From: Leptasterias polaris
Taxonomy: Eukaryota; Echinodermata; Asteroidea; Forcipulatida; Asteriidae
Length of the DNA: 64,000 bases
Direction of reading: 5' to 3'
Assembly: GCA_037783415.1 (NCBI GenBank)
Contig: JAZGTN010000058.1
Location: forward strand, 8,840,001 to 8,904,000
Part shown: piece by piece, positions 33,362-46,300 of the stretch
How positions within the stretch are numbered: the stretch's first letter is position 1
Layout of the letters: each line of letters opens with the position of its first letter
The notes under the pieces: model-generated
What the model was told of the DNA's origin: nothing
The model's database searches: none
What the model saw: the letters and a program-made list of their open reading frames with translations, nothing else
Program-made: the position numbers and the translations under genes

Positions 33362-35871
33362 AGGTGTTCGGAGCGGAGCGTAGCTCCGAACACCTCTTGT
33401 TATTGTTCGTTTTTTTTTTTTTTTACTTCTTCAGATTCTGGCCGTCCCTTGTCCGCTAACAAAAGCACACTTCCCAAGCTCATATAAACTTGAAATTTTT
33501 ACCATAGTTAGATGACCATTAGGAGACGAAACCGTTTCATTTACGTCATGATGACGTCATCAGGTGTCAAATTACAAGGTTTTTAGAACAAAATAAATTA
33601 ATCTTTGAAATTCTGTAACAAATCACACTTAAGAGACCGTCGGTTGTTTTATGCGGGATCATACTTAGGTCATATAGGTCTTTATTTTTTGTCGTGTGCG
33701 TGACCTCACATGACCTCTACTTCCGGTCGAAACAGGAAGAAACAGGAAGTGCCTTGTAATTTAAAAGTGGCACACTTTTTGAAGTTTTTTTTAACGGTGT
33801 TATAGTCGAGCAAGAGTCTGGTTTAACAAAATAAGATAAGTGACGTCATAAAAGTCAAGAGCGCCCTCTAGCGGCAGGTTGAAAACTTTTAAAAATACAC
33901 TTTTACTAGATGTCTGTGGCGAAGTTTATGATAATCGTTTCAAAATTGGTATATATAATGACCATTATGCAGACAACATATGTGTGAAGTTTTATATTGA
34001 TGACGTCATCATGTGTCACGTGGTATCGCCTTAAAGGTTTACTTTTTGAAGCCGTGTATCTACAAAACCACAAATTCGACTGAGTTGAAACTTGGCATGT
34101 TGAAAGACAGTGATAGTGACAACGTAAATCCAAAGAAACAACATGATGACGTCATTCCTTTTTTTTATACAAATATTTGAAATATTGACCAATTATTACG
34201 TGTATTTATTGACCCGCTGTCAAACCACGGGCTACACACACACTACGCGAACTAAACCAGTTTACTGTTTTTTATCACGTAGTGTGTGTGTATACGTTGA
34301 GCAAATCATCCGCAAGGTTCAAAGTCCATCAAACATGCTTGTGGTCTAGTCTCTGTTCAAGGTTCGCGCAACCTGCTTTTGACAATACGCTTTGTTAGTC
34401 TCTAAAACAGCCGTCCATGCAAACCTCATTAACAAACAAATGCTAGGCTTTTGATCGTGTGCTTTTTAACCAAAAGTTGAACATTTCATGAATTCATATC
34501 TCGTCGTCTTCTTTTCCCTCAAGATTGTCCAATAAAAAAGACACTTCCTAAGCTCGCATAAACTTTAATCTTCACACATAGTTAGATATGCATAGGTAGA
34601 TGACACCGCTGCAGTGATATCATCATGACTTCATCGGATGTCAAATTACAAGGTTTTTAAATATTAATTTTGTAATGTTTGAACTTCCATATCAAATCAC
34701 GGACATGAGACCGTAGGTTGCTTTTTGCGGAATTATACCAAATGAATTTAGGTCTAATTTTTGTATTGTGTGTGTGACATTACGTTACCTCTACTTCCGG
34801 TCGAAACAAGAAGTGCCTTGTTATACTTCAGTTTTTGACCGATTAATATTGTTCTCTCCCGTGCAAATGAGACTGAGAAAAGAAGGGAAATACTCAGGTC
34901 CAATTTTGTCGATAAATAACGACTTTTTAATTGTTGCATTCGTATACACAGGAAGTGTGGCGGCTTTATTTATTATTTTGAATAACATCTTTAGGATTGT
35001 AATCAAGTGGATAATCATTCAAAAATAATGGGTTTTGATTCCAAAGCGACTACCATGGAAACTAGCATGCAGATCGATGCCCTCACGCCCGTCAAACACT
35101 TGATTCTTATGTTCTATCATTCTAAACATGTAAGCATTGTTGTGAAAAAAATCGTACACGATTATTTCATAATTGTTATGTGATCATTATAAAAACAAGT
35201 AAAGGGAACCAGCCGATCATATCAAGAAACATTATACTTCCATCCAATGGCCGTCCAAACACCATTTAAGTAAATAAACTCGCAATTCAAAAGTCAACTC
35301 TAGCGGGCGCTACAAACATTTTGGGATTAGTGGATTAATGTAAACTCGGGACATAGTGAGGTCATTGTGCTGCTTCAGTTCTATGCGTGATATGAGTAGG
35401 TACTTCAGTATGTAATACATAAAGTCCAAATTGCACGGAAAAAGTTATAACTTTATTGGGTTTAAACAATGGAAGGAAGAAACTCTTGTTTCATTCACTA
35501 ACTTTTGATAAAAACTTATCGTACAAATTTCTAACAGAGTCATGTTTACCAATTTTTTCAATTAAATTTGAGCCACTGCTAGTTCTTACAAGATTTATAA
35601 GTACAGAACGACTTGGGTAATCAAGCTGAAACTTTGCATGTATACAAGTTGTGATATGTTACATCCAACAAATTTGTTCACATCACGATGACGTCATCGA
35701 GTGTGACATGACGTCACCTTAAAGGTGCAGGTTCAAGAGCTATATACTGAGTAGTATGCTTGGTCAAGCTGAAATGTAGCTTACATGTATTCAAACTGGG
35801 ATGTGTTACTACCAAATTGAACGTCATTCCGAACACCTTCTTTTTGTTATACAACAAAAAGTTAAGTCTAG
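33362..35871 (+). mobile_element. Array unit 2 (Helitron-like, CTAG 3' end)
   Basis: Begins with the same aggtgttcggagc hairpin as unit 1 (33362-33395) and ends with the same hairpin (35840-35861) plus CTAG (35868-35871). The body is near-identical to unit 1. Differences include replacement of the long (ca)n run by a short palindrome (ctacacacacactacgcg ... cacgtagtgtgtgtgtat, about 34231-34290). Confidence 0.6.
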
Positions 35872-38800
35872 TTTTACTTCTTCTTCTTCTTCTTCTTCTC
35901 TTCGTCGCTTGTCCGCTAACAAAAGCACACTTCCCAAGCTCATATAAACTTTAAACTTTACATGTAGTTAGATAACCTTTAGGAGATGAAACCGTTTCAG
36001 TTACGTCATGATGACGTCATCGGGTGTCAAATTACAAGCCATTTAAGTTTAAAAAGTGACCTCATGCGAATGCCTGTATGTCTCTGAATATTAAAGCTAC
36101 AGTATTCATATTTAGGCATATGATGGATCAAGACACGGGCAACATTTGAAAAGTTAACGCCAAATTCACATGACCTTTACTTCCGGTCGTACCGGAAGGT
36201 CAAAGTTTGCCTTTGTGTAATTCTTCAAAAAAAAACAATTTCCGGCAAAAATCTTATTAAAACTAATCTGATCAAATTCAAATTGACACCATGTTAGGAC
36301 CTTAATAAAACCTCCATTATGTAGTAATGACGTCATGATGACGTCATCGGGTGTCAAGTTACAAGATTTTTAAACATTAACCATTTCCGTCGATTGTCCG
36401 CTAACGAAAGCACACTTCCCAAGCTCATATAAACTTTAAACTTTACATGTAGTTAGATAACCATTAGGAGATGAAACTGTTTCAGTTACGTCATGATGAC
36501 GTCATCGGGTGTCAAATTACAAGCCATTTAAGTTTAAAAAGTGACCTCATGCGAATGCCTGTATGTCTCTGAATATTAAAGCTACAGTATTCATATTTAG
36601 GCATATGATGGATCAAGACACGGGCAACATTTGAAAAGTTAACGCCAAATTCACATGACCTTTACTTCCGGTCGTACCGGAAGGTCAATGTTTGCCTTTG
36701 TGTAATTCTTCAAAAAAACAATTTCCGGCAAAAATCTTAACTTCTGTATATCTGATCAAATTCAAATTTACACCATGTTAGGACCTTAATAAAACCTCCA
36801 TTATGTAGTAATGACGTCATGATGACGTCATCAGGTGTCAAGTTACAAGGTTTTTAAAATTAAAAAATTTAATCTTTGAAAATCCATATCAAATCAAGAT
36901 GAAGAGACCGTCGGTTACTTTTTGCGGGATTATATAGAGGTAATATGGGTCTTCATTTTTTATTGTGTGCGTGACATGACTTGACCTCTACTTCCGGTCG
37001 AAACAGGAAGAAACAGGAAGTGCCTTGTAATTTAAAAGTGGCACACTTTTTGAAGTTTTTTTTAACGGTGTTATAGTCGAGCAAGAGTCTGGTTTAAAAA
37101 ATAAGACAAGTGACGTCATAAAAGTCAAGAGCGCCCTCTAGCGGCAGGTTGAAAACTTTTAAAAATACACTTTTACTAGATGTCTGTGGCGAAGTTTATG
37201 ATAATCGTTTCAAAATTGGTATATATAATGACCATTATGCAGACAACATATGTGTGAAGTTTTATATTGATGACGTCATCATGTGTCACGTGGTATCGCC
37301 TTAAAGGTTTACTTTTTGAAGCCGTGTATCTACAAAACCACAAATTCGACTGAGTTGAAACTTGGCATGTTGAAAGACAGTGATAGTGACAACGTAAATC
37401 CAAAGAAACAACATGATGACGTCATTCCTTTTTTTTATACAAATATTTGAAATATTGACCAATTATTACGTGTATTTATTGACCCGCTGTCAAACCACGG
37501 GCTACACACACACTACGCGAACTAAACCAGTTTACTGTTTTTTATCACGTAGTGTGTGTGTATACGTTGAGCAAATCATCCGCAAGGTTCAAAGTCCATC
37601 AAACATGCTTGTGGTCTAGTCTCTGTTCAAGGTTCGCGCAACCTGCTTTTGACAATACGCTTTGTTAGTCTCTAAAACAGCCGTCCATGCAAACCTCATT
37701 AACAAACAAATGCTAGGCTTTTGATCGTGTGCTTTTTAACCAAAAGTTGAACATTTCATGAATTCATATCTCGTCGTCTTCTTTTCCCTCAAGATTGTCC
37801 AATAAAAAAGACACTTCCTAAGCTCGCATAAACTTTAATCTTCACACATAGTTAGATATGCATAGGTAGATGACACCGCTGCAGTGATATCATCATGACT
37901 TCATCGGATGTCAAATTACAAGGTTTTTAAATATTAATTTTGTAATGTTTGAACTTCCATATCAAATCACGGACATGAGACCGTAGGTTGCTTTTTGCGG
38001 AATTATACCAAATTAATTTAGGTCTAATTTTTGTATTGTGTGTGTGACATTACGTTACCTCTACTTCCGGTCGAAACAAGAAGTGCCTTGTTATACTTCA
38101 GTTTTTGACCGATTAATATTGTTCTCTCCCGTGCAAATGAGACTGAGAAAAGAAGGGAAATACTCAGGTCCAATTTTGTCGATAAATAACGACTTTTTAA
38201 TTGTTGCATTCGTATACACAGGAAGTGTGGCGGCTTTATTTATTATTTTGAATAACATCTTTAGGATTGTAATCAAGTGGATAATCATTCAAAAATAATG
38301 GGTTTTGATTCCAAAGCGACTACCATGGAAACTAGCATGCAGATCGATGCCCTCACGCCCGTCAAACACTTGATTCTTATGTTCTATCATTCTAAACATG
38401 TAAGCATTGTTGTGAAAAAAATCGTACACGATTATTTCATAATTGTTATGTGATCATTATAAAAACAAGTAAAGGGAACCAGCCGATCATATCAAGAAAC
38501 ATTATACTTCCATCCAATGGCCGTCCAAACACCATTTAAGTAAATAAACTCGCAATTCAAAAGTCAACTCTAGCGGGCGCTACAAACATTTTGGGATTAG
38601 TGGATTAATGTAAACTCGGGACATAGTGAGGTCATTGTGCTGCTTCAGTTCTATGCGTGATATGAGTAGGTACTTCAGTATGTAATACATAAAGTCCAAA
38701 TTGCACGGAAAAAGTTATAACTTTATTGGGTTTAAACAATGGAAGGAAGAAACTCTTGTTTCATTCACTAACTTTTGATAAAAACTTATCGTACAAATTT

Positions 38801-39141
38801 CTAACAGAGTCATGTTTACCAATTTTTTCAATTAAATTTGAGCCACTGCTAGTTCTTACAAGATTTATAAGTACAGAACGACTTGGGTAATCAAGCTGAA
38901 ACTTTGCATGTATCCAAGTTGTGATATGTTACATCCAACAAATTTGTTCACATCACGATGACGTCATCGAGTGTGACATGACGTCACCTTAAAGGTGCAG
39001 GTTCAAGAGCTATATACTGAGTAGTATGCTTGGTCAAGCTGAAATGTAGCTTACATGTATTCAAACTGGGATGTGTTACTACCAAATTGAACGTCATTCC
39101 GAACACCTTCTTTTTGTTATACAACAAAAAGTTAAGTCTAG
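35872..39141 (+). mobile_element. Array unit 3, 3,270 bp, with extra internal modules
   Basis: Starts ttttacttcttcttcttc directly after the CTAG of unit 2 and ends with hairpin plus CTAG at 39138-39141. It holds two tandem ~490-bp modules (about 35900-36375 and 36390-36840), each with tcatgatgacgtcatc and acttccggtcgtaccggaag. Then follows the body shared with units 1 and 2. Sequence at 33906-35870 recurs at 37176-39140 almost unchanged. Confidence 0.65.
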
Positions 39142-40710
39142 TTTTACTTCTTCTTCTTCTTCTTCTTCTCTTCGTCGCTTGTCCGCTAACAAAAGCACAC
39201 TTCCCAAGCTCATATAAACTTTAAACTTTACATGTAGTTAGATAACCTTTAGGAGATGAAACCGTTTCAGTTACGTCATGATGACGTCATCGGGTGTCAA
39301 ATTACAAGCCATTTAAGTTTAAAAAGTGACCTCATGCGAATGCCTGTATGTCTCTGAATATTAAAGCTACAGTATTCATATTTAGGCATATGATGGATCA
39401 AGACACGGGCAACATTTGAAAAGTTAACGCCAAATTCACATGACCTTTACTTCCGGTCGTACCGGAAGGTCAAAGTTTGCCTTTGTGTAATTCTTCAAAA
39501 AAAAACAATTTCCGGCAAAAATCTTATTAAAACTAATCTGATCAAATTCAAATTGACACCATGTTAGGACCTTAATAAAACCTCCATTATGTAGTAATGA
39601 CGTCATGATGACGTCATCGGGTGTCAAGTTACAAGATTTTTAAACATTAACCATTTCCGTCGATTGTCCGCTAACGAAAGCACACTTCCCAAGCTCATAT
39701 AAACTTTAAACTTTACATGTAGTTAGATAACCATTAGGAGATGAAACTGTTTCAGTTACGTCATGATGACGTCATCGGGTGTCAAATTACAAGCCATTTA
39801 AGTTTAAAAAGTGACCTCATGCGAATGCCTGTATGTCTCTGAATATTAAAGCTACAGTATTCATATTTAGGCATATGATGGATCAAGACACGGGCAACAT
39901 TTGAAAAGTTAACGCCAAATTCACATGACCTTTACTTCCGGTCGTACCGGAAGGTCAATGTTTGCCTTTGTGTAATTCTTCAAAAAAACAATTTCCGGCA
40001 AAAATCTTAACTTCTGTATATCTGATCAAATTCAAATTTACACCATGTTAGGACCTTAATAAAACCTCCATTATGTAGTAATGACGTCATGATGACGTCA
40101 TCAGGTGTCAAGTTACAAGGTTTTTAAAATTAAAAAATTTAATCTTTGAAAATCCATATCAAATCAAGATGATGAGACCGTCGGTTACTTTTTGCGGGAT
40201 TATATAGAGGTAATATGGGTCTTCATTTTTTATTGTGTGCGTGACATGACTTGACCTCTACTTCCGGTCGAAACAGGAAGAAACAGGAAGTGCCTTGTAA
40301 TTTAAAAGTGGCACACTTTTTGAAGTTTTTTTTAACGGTGTTATAGTCGAGCAAGAGTCTGGTTTAAAAAATAAGACAAGTGACGTCATATAAGTCAAGA
40401 GCGCCCTCTAGCGGCAGGTTGAAAACAATTAAAAATACACTTTTACTAGATGTCTGTGGCGAAGTTTATGATAATCGTTTCAAAATTGGTATACAAAATG
40501 ACCTTCTTGCAGACAACATGTGTGAATTTTTAGATTGATGACGTCATCATGTGTCACGTGGTATCGCATTAAAGGTTTACTTTTTGAAGCTGTGTATCTA
40601 CAAAACCACAAGTTTGACTGAGTTGAAACTTGGCATGTTGATAGACAGTTATATTGCACGAGGTCACACCGAACACCTCTTTTTTGTTTCCAACAAAAAA
40701 TTATGTCTAG
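39142..40710 (+). mobile_element. Array unit 4, internally deleted
   Basis: Repeats the start of unit 3 (two ~490-bp modules and part of the body) at 3,270-bp spacing, then jumps to a distinct 3' end: cgaacacct, hairpin ttttttgtt-tcc-aacaaaaaa (40680-40700), ttatgt, CTAG (40707-40710). The outermost stem pair is T-A here and C-G in units 1-3, a compensatory change. Confidence 0.6.
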
Positions 40711-42060
40711 TTGTATTTCTTGTTGTTTATTTACACAGGTTTTAAAGCCATTTTTATTTTAATTTGTAACTTTCTTTGGCACTGTGTTTTGTTGTTTTTA
40801 GTGGTTTCTATAAATTCTTTTTCATTGTTCGGGGTTTAGTTCAATAGTAAATTACTATTGGTCTTGGTTTAGAGTTTACTTGGTTTGTTGATGTACTTCG
40901 ATCAATGGTTTTACTTTTGGTCATTGCTTTATAATCAATAAAGTATTTTGTTAATTTTTACTTGTTGGAACCTACATTTTGAGTCCCTGTTCCGGTTTTG
41001 CATTTCCTCGCGTCTTAAGCCTATTCGATCCTAAAATTAATTGAGTTTTTCGGAAGTGAGTTTCCCCAGTGCATAATGATTATTAGTATTTATTCAAGCG
41101 GTCCATTTTTCCAGGTTACATCTGTACATGACACACCTGAATGTTTTTGAAGTAATCGATGATGTGCCACATGTTTCCTGCTGCTTCACAATGGTCTCCC
41201 CACTGCACGAGCTAGGAATGGAGGGTTTCTATAATATCTGATACGTGCTACACAGGAATGAGAAGTTTTCCGTTTTGGAGGAATCCCACTTACTGCAGCA
41301 GCACGATCTCCTGCCACACATAAGGTTATGCGTCCCTTCCTGTGTTCAAGCTCTATTAGACCGTGGGCTGAACCTCAAAAAGAGCTCTATTTTTTTAATT
41401 CTGTAGTCCACCCCTGGAATCTACCTGATTTTTTGCACAGAGGTACTTCTGATGGTCCTAAATAAGAATCCAAAATTCGCCAGTGGAAAAAACTGCACAC
41501 TAATTAGTTATACCTAATTTTAAAAATTGGTCTCGAAAATAGCGCCCTCTATTGGCCAAAATGGGAGAACTGTGCATAAAGCAATGGGGAGCTATGGATC
41601 ACACTCCCCATATGTTTGTGCACACATTTTGATCTGAACCTAGCTCTTCTAGAAAAAGACACCGACACAAGGAAATTGTTGCCATATAAATTCCATAAAG
41701 TGGATTCTTGGACTTTCTAGCTCATTAAATCTTATGAAAGTTTTGTTTTTAAGAGTTCCTTTCAACTGAAATTATTGTTTAACTTAATCATCTTGCCTGT
41801 ACTTAAGTAAAATTTTCTCACTTGCAAGAGTTATTAGTTCCAATTGCAAATACAAGTAATTTAATTTTATTAAACCATTTAAATAAGGGTTGTTTTTTGT
41901 GAAAAAAATATGACAATAATAACTCAAACTCACAATTCTTCTCTCTGATTTATATTAATTTTCCATTTTATTTTTGCACAACAGCAGAGTACAAAACAAA
42001 ATTCTTTACCGTTAACAATAAAATGATCAATATAAACAAATGTATATTTTGTTGTAACCA
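40711..42060. other. Non-coding region right of the array
   Basis: A+T-rich with no supported gene. Sequence at about 41100-41340 is less A+T-rich and could hold a decayed exon, but no frame is open on either strand. Confidence 0.35.
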
Positions 42061-42250
42061 GGGCCCAATTTCACAGAGCTGCTTGCACAAAAAATAGCTA
42101 AGCATAAAACGAATAATGCTAACCAGGTTAAGGTTACCAGCTAAAATACCATGTTACATGTAAAATTTGTGGCTGGTATCCTTGTCATTTTTGCTAAGCA
42201 GGAAACTGTTAAGCAATATTTTCTGCTTAAGCAGCTCTAAGAAATTGGGC
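42061..42250. mobile_element. MITE related to the one at 25557
   Basis: Ends gggcccaatttcacagagctgc and gcagctctaagaaattgggc are inverted repeats of the same family as 25557-25800. Confidence 0.75.
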
Positions 42251-43337
42251 AATGTACATGTACTTGTTCAATAATCATATGAAATATCTTATCACCTTCA
42301 ATATTTCGTTTTACAGCAAAGTAAGTAAAATACAAAATTCCATTTCATTCAACAACAAAAATAAATAAATAAATCATTGAGATAAAGCAACAGATGTCAA
42401 TGGTCGATTTCTTTCTTTCCTCAGTGTGATCTGTAAACTCAAACATAAGTGTTTGGCATTTCAGATATTTCCACTCCCTTTTGCATAAACCTTAATTTTT
42501 TATAGGCTGAATCGTAGTCATATAGGGTTAGTTATTGAAAAACTGTACAAATAAAATGATGAAATGACTTTCAAGATACAATGGCTTTTTAAAATTTATT
42601 AGTTATCCAAAGGAAATGTTTTTCTAAAATTCAAAAGCCTGTTAGATTTTGCAGATTAAACTATTAGTATACTTAGTATACATGTTCATGTAATTAACAG
42701 TTCATCAGTAGTTCTCACAACAATTATCCAAGAAAGTTTTGTACATCAATTGTGCAGCACAAATAAGTAATTCAACAAGAAATGGTCATACAAAGGATCA
42801 CAGTTAAGGTACCAGTAGTTGCACTTTGTAAACTTCAACAATCTTCATCGGAGTCAACCTCATCATCTGAGTTTTCAGTTGAAAGAGAATTTTCACAACC
42901 TATACAAGTGCATAAATCTGTGCATGGAACATTGTTTTGAAGACAAGAACACTTGCCCTTGAGGCTGGCTAGTGGTGCCTTACATTTGGTTTTTTACATC
43001 TACAATTGGACAGTTCAAGCACACTATCTGGAGCTGGTGGGAGATCTATCATCTCCCCATAATTATATCAAGATCCATGTCATTGACAATCTTCCAGCCA
43101 TGACCATGGACTAGGGATGTCCTGAACTTGTTCAAAACACCTAGTGTGGATAGCAGCCTGGTAGTTTGCTCTGAAAATATGTGTTGTTTTTTTTTGTTTT
43201 TTTTTGGATCCCGGGGATCCTCATTTATTGTACACTGTCTCTTCTCATAATATCAGTACAATCCTATTCTTATATACGACTTATATACGACTTAGACCTA
43301 TATAAATTAAACGTCTATTTAGAAAGTAGGTTACCAG

Positions 43338-46300
43338 TCAGCCTTGACCTAAAATCAAAAAGGAGTCCCACTTCTGATATAATTTAAACCCGTCTCCGTT
43401 AGAATAGAACATACATTTTTCCATCGAAAAATAGTTCCTCACTTCTCTTTTTAGAATCAAAAGTGATGGACGCTTCCCGTTCATTTTCATTTTATACACA
43501 TGGAATCGACAAATAAGTAGTATCAGGTTAACAATTTTGCTACTAGCATTGGTGTTACCAAATAAAAACGCTTCATTATCCATATTTATAGACGTATTGG
43601 TCTCTTCCTTAATCCATGAAAATACCGAGGACCAAAAAGAAATTGTGTGGATACAAGAGCAGAAAAGGTGAACAAGTGTTTCCTCCTCGTTATTACAAAA
43701 AGTACACAGATTACTACCCGTTTTTTAATTTTAAACAGGAAGGAGTTAGTACCTAAGATCCGATGAATTAATCTAAACTGGAACCATCTTAACTTAATAT
43801 CTACAGTACATGAGTAGGGAATGTTAAAAATCAAAGACCATTTCGGGAAATCGTATTCAGTGTTAAGTTTTACATTCCACTTGTAAATAAATTTCCTTTG
43901 CACATGTTTAGAGGAAACTATACCCTGGTATATTCTTTGCGACCCCTTTTTATCCATTAACAGAATCTCGAGATTGAAAGGTATGAAAGGTAGATTAATG
44001 TGTGTGTATTCTGACGTAATGTCCTGGAAGGATGCCTTGATAGCTCTCAACACTCCGCCATATTCTAAAAAATTGGTGTGGACGTTAAACGTATTCTTAA
44101 AAGCGTTAAATGTAAGGAAATTACCGTTCTTGTCAATAAGATCACAAATAAAATTAACTCCTTTACTTTCCCAATGCCCATAGTAAATACACCTTCCGCC
44201 AACCTTAATTGAGTCATTGAACCAAAGTGTATTCCTCAATATCTCGACTTTAGTAGTAGGCATATGGACATGAGTGAATTTAGACCATGCCGTGAACACA
44301 TTATGCCAAAACATGTTATGTATTCTATGTGTACCCACGAGTTTAGAAGAACCACCTTCCAACAATAAAAAACGAGAAATATCACAAATGTATTTACATA
44401 ACGTGTACCACTGTGAGGACGCAGGAGCCTTTAGAATTCTGCGTACCCAGGTGATTTTTAAGGCATCCATGTAGGCCCTGACTTCAACCATTCGCAACCC
44501 TCCCCCACCATAATCTTGGAGCATTTGGTTCCTGGCGACACGATCGTGTCCCTTCCAAATGAATTTGAAAAACATATTGTTTAATTCTTTGATCGTGTTG
44601 AAGGGGGGATCAGGAATGGCTAGCACAAGGTAGGTAATCTTGGACAAAAGCAGAGATTTGACTACCGCAATTCTACCTAGTACAGTTAAGTGCCTCTTTG
44701 ACCAGTTAAAGATTTGGTTATGTATGGACAAAATAATTCTGTTGTAGTTCAGCATGACCATAGAATCAAGATCAGTAGAGAAATCAATACCGAGAGTTTT
44801 GAAAGTATGCCCGGCATCTACCCAGTTAACGTTAATCTCTTTACAAAGTTTCTCTGCACTGCCCTTCTCAGAACCGACCCAAATGGCGTTTGTTTTCTCG
44901 GTGTTAACTTTCAATCCGGACATACTAGCAAATGTGTCCAGAATCTGAAAAGCCTCCTGCATCGATTTCTTAGTCCCATTCAAAAACAACACAGTGTCAT
45001 CTGCATACTGAGATATTCGGAATTCCGTTCCCTCAACCTGGATTCCTTTAAGGACTTTGTTGTTACATACCAACATGGATAAAACTTCTGCACATAAAAG
45101 AAACAAATAAGGGCTCAGACCATCTCCTTGTCTACATCCTCTCCCAATTTGAAAAGATTCTGAAAGAAAGCCATTAACTAAAACTGAGGAGAAGCCCTGG
45201 TTGTAAAGAACCCTTATCCATTTATTGATCGAGGGACCAAAATTGAATTTCTCCAGAACTCTAAAAATAAAATCGTGTGAAATAGAATCAAAGGCTTTTT
45301 CAAAATCAATACACATAAATAAGCCAGGGATGTTGTTAGAATCCGTGATATTCATCAAATCATACATCAATCTAATGTTTTCCCCAATAAAACGATCTGC
45401 CATAAAACCCTTTTGGCTTTCATTAATAATTAACGGGAGACAAGATTTAATTCTCTCGGCAATAATAGCAGAAGCAATTTTGTAAGAGGTGTTCAAAAGC
45501 GAAATGGGGCGCCAGTTTTTCAAAAACTGGCGAGGCTTGTCCCCCTTAGGCAAGAGAGTAATTATTCCATATCTCTGAGTGACCGAAAGTTGCCCAGAGA
45601 CATAAGCACCATTTAAAGAACGTAAAAGGAACCAGGAGAGGTCGGAAGCAAAACGGTTATAGAATTCAAAACTGAAACCATCGGAGCCAGGGGACTTCCC
45701 CTTACTGGCCTTTTTTAACACATGCATCAGCTCATTATGGGATAGAGGCCCCTCAATGCCATTCCGTACATTATCGGAAAGGATAGTTTTATCTGCAAAA
45801 ATAGGATTAAGATCAATATTGTCATTAACTCTCCTTGTGGAGTAAAGCTTCTGATAAAAACTCCTAGCTTCTTGTAAAATGTCTTTAGAGCTATTGAGGG
45901 TACAATTAGCATCATTAATAATACATTTCATAGATTTATTAACAAAGTTACGCTTCTCCATATTTAAGAAATATTTAGAGGGTTTTTCTCCACCCTCCAT
46001 CCAGCGAGTCCTAGATCTAATTAAGACACCATCCATTTTAACTTTACGGAGAGCAACAAGATCGGCCTGCCTAGCATTAAGAAGATCGACTGAGTCAATA
46101 TTGCCCTTGGAGACTTCATCCGACAGAATGCTAATTTTTTTTCTCGAGCATGACCTCTGTTTTCCTAGTTTCTTTGTTCTTCCAAGCTGAGTATGAAATT
46201 GTTTTCGATCTTATATTCATCAATAGCAATTCAAAGAAAACTTGGTCATTAATAACAAAATGAATATCCCTTGTATGCATGTTCCGCAAGTTACAACGAA

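Noticed and set aside
32262..39224. Short open frames repeated identically through the array (for example 86 aa at 32262, 34768 and 38038; 75 aa at 33906 and 37176)
   Set aside because: They are identical only because the DNA is a recent tandem copy. They overlap frames on the other strand, have no recognisable domain, and sit in sequence with no coding bias.
30882..40710. CRISPR-like or satellite array
   Set aside because: Units are kilobases long with no short repeat/spacer pattern; hairpin plus CTAG ends fit a rolling-circle transposon better. The genome is eukaryotic.
44714..45485. Plus-strand open frames inside LINE 2 ORF2
   Set aside because: Antisense shadows of the reverse-transcriptase reading frame.
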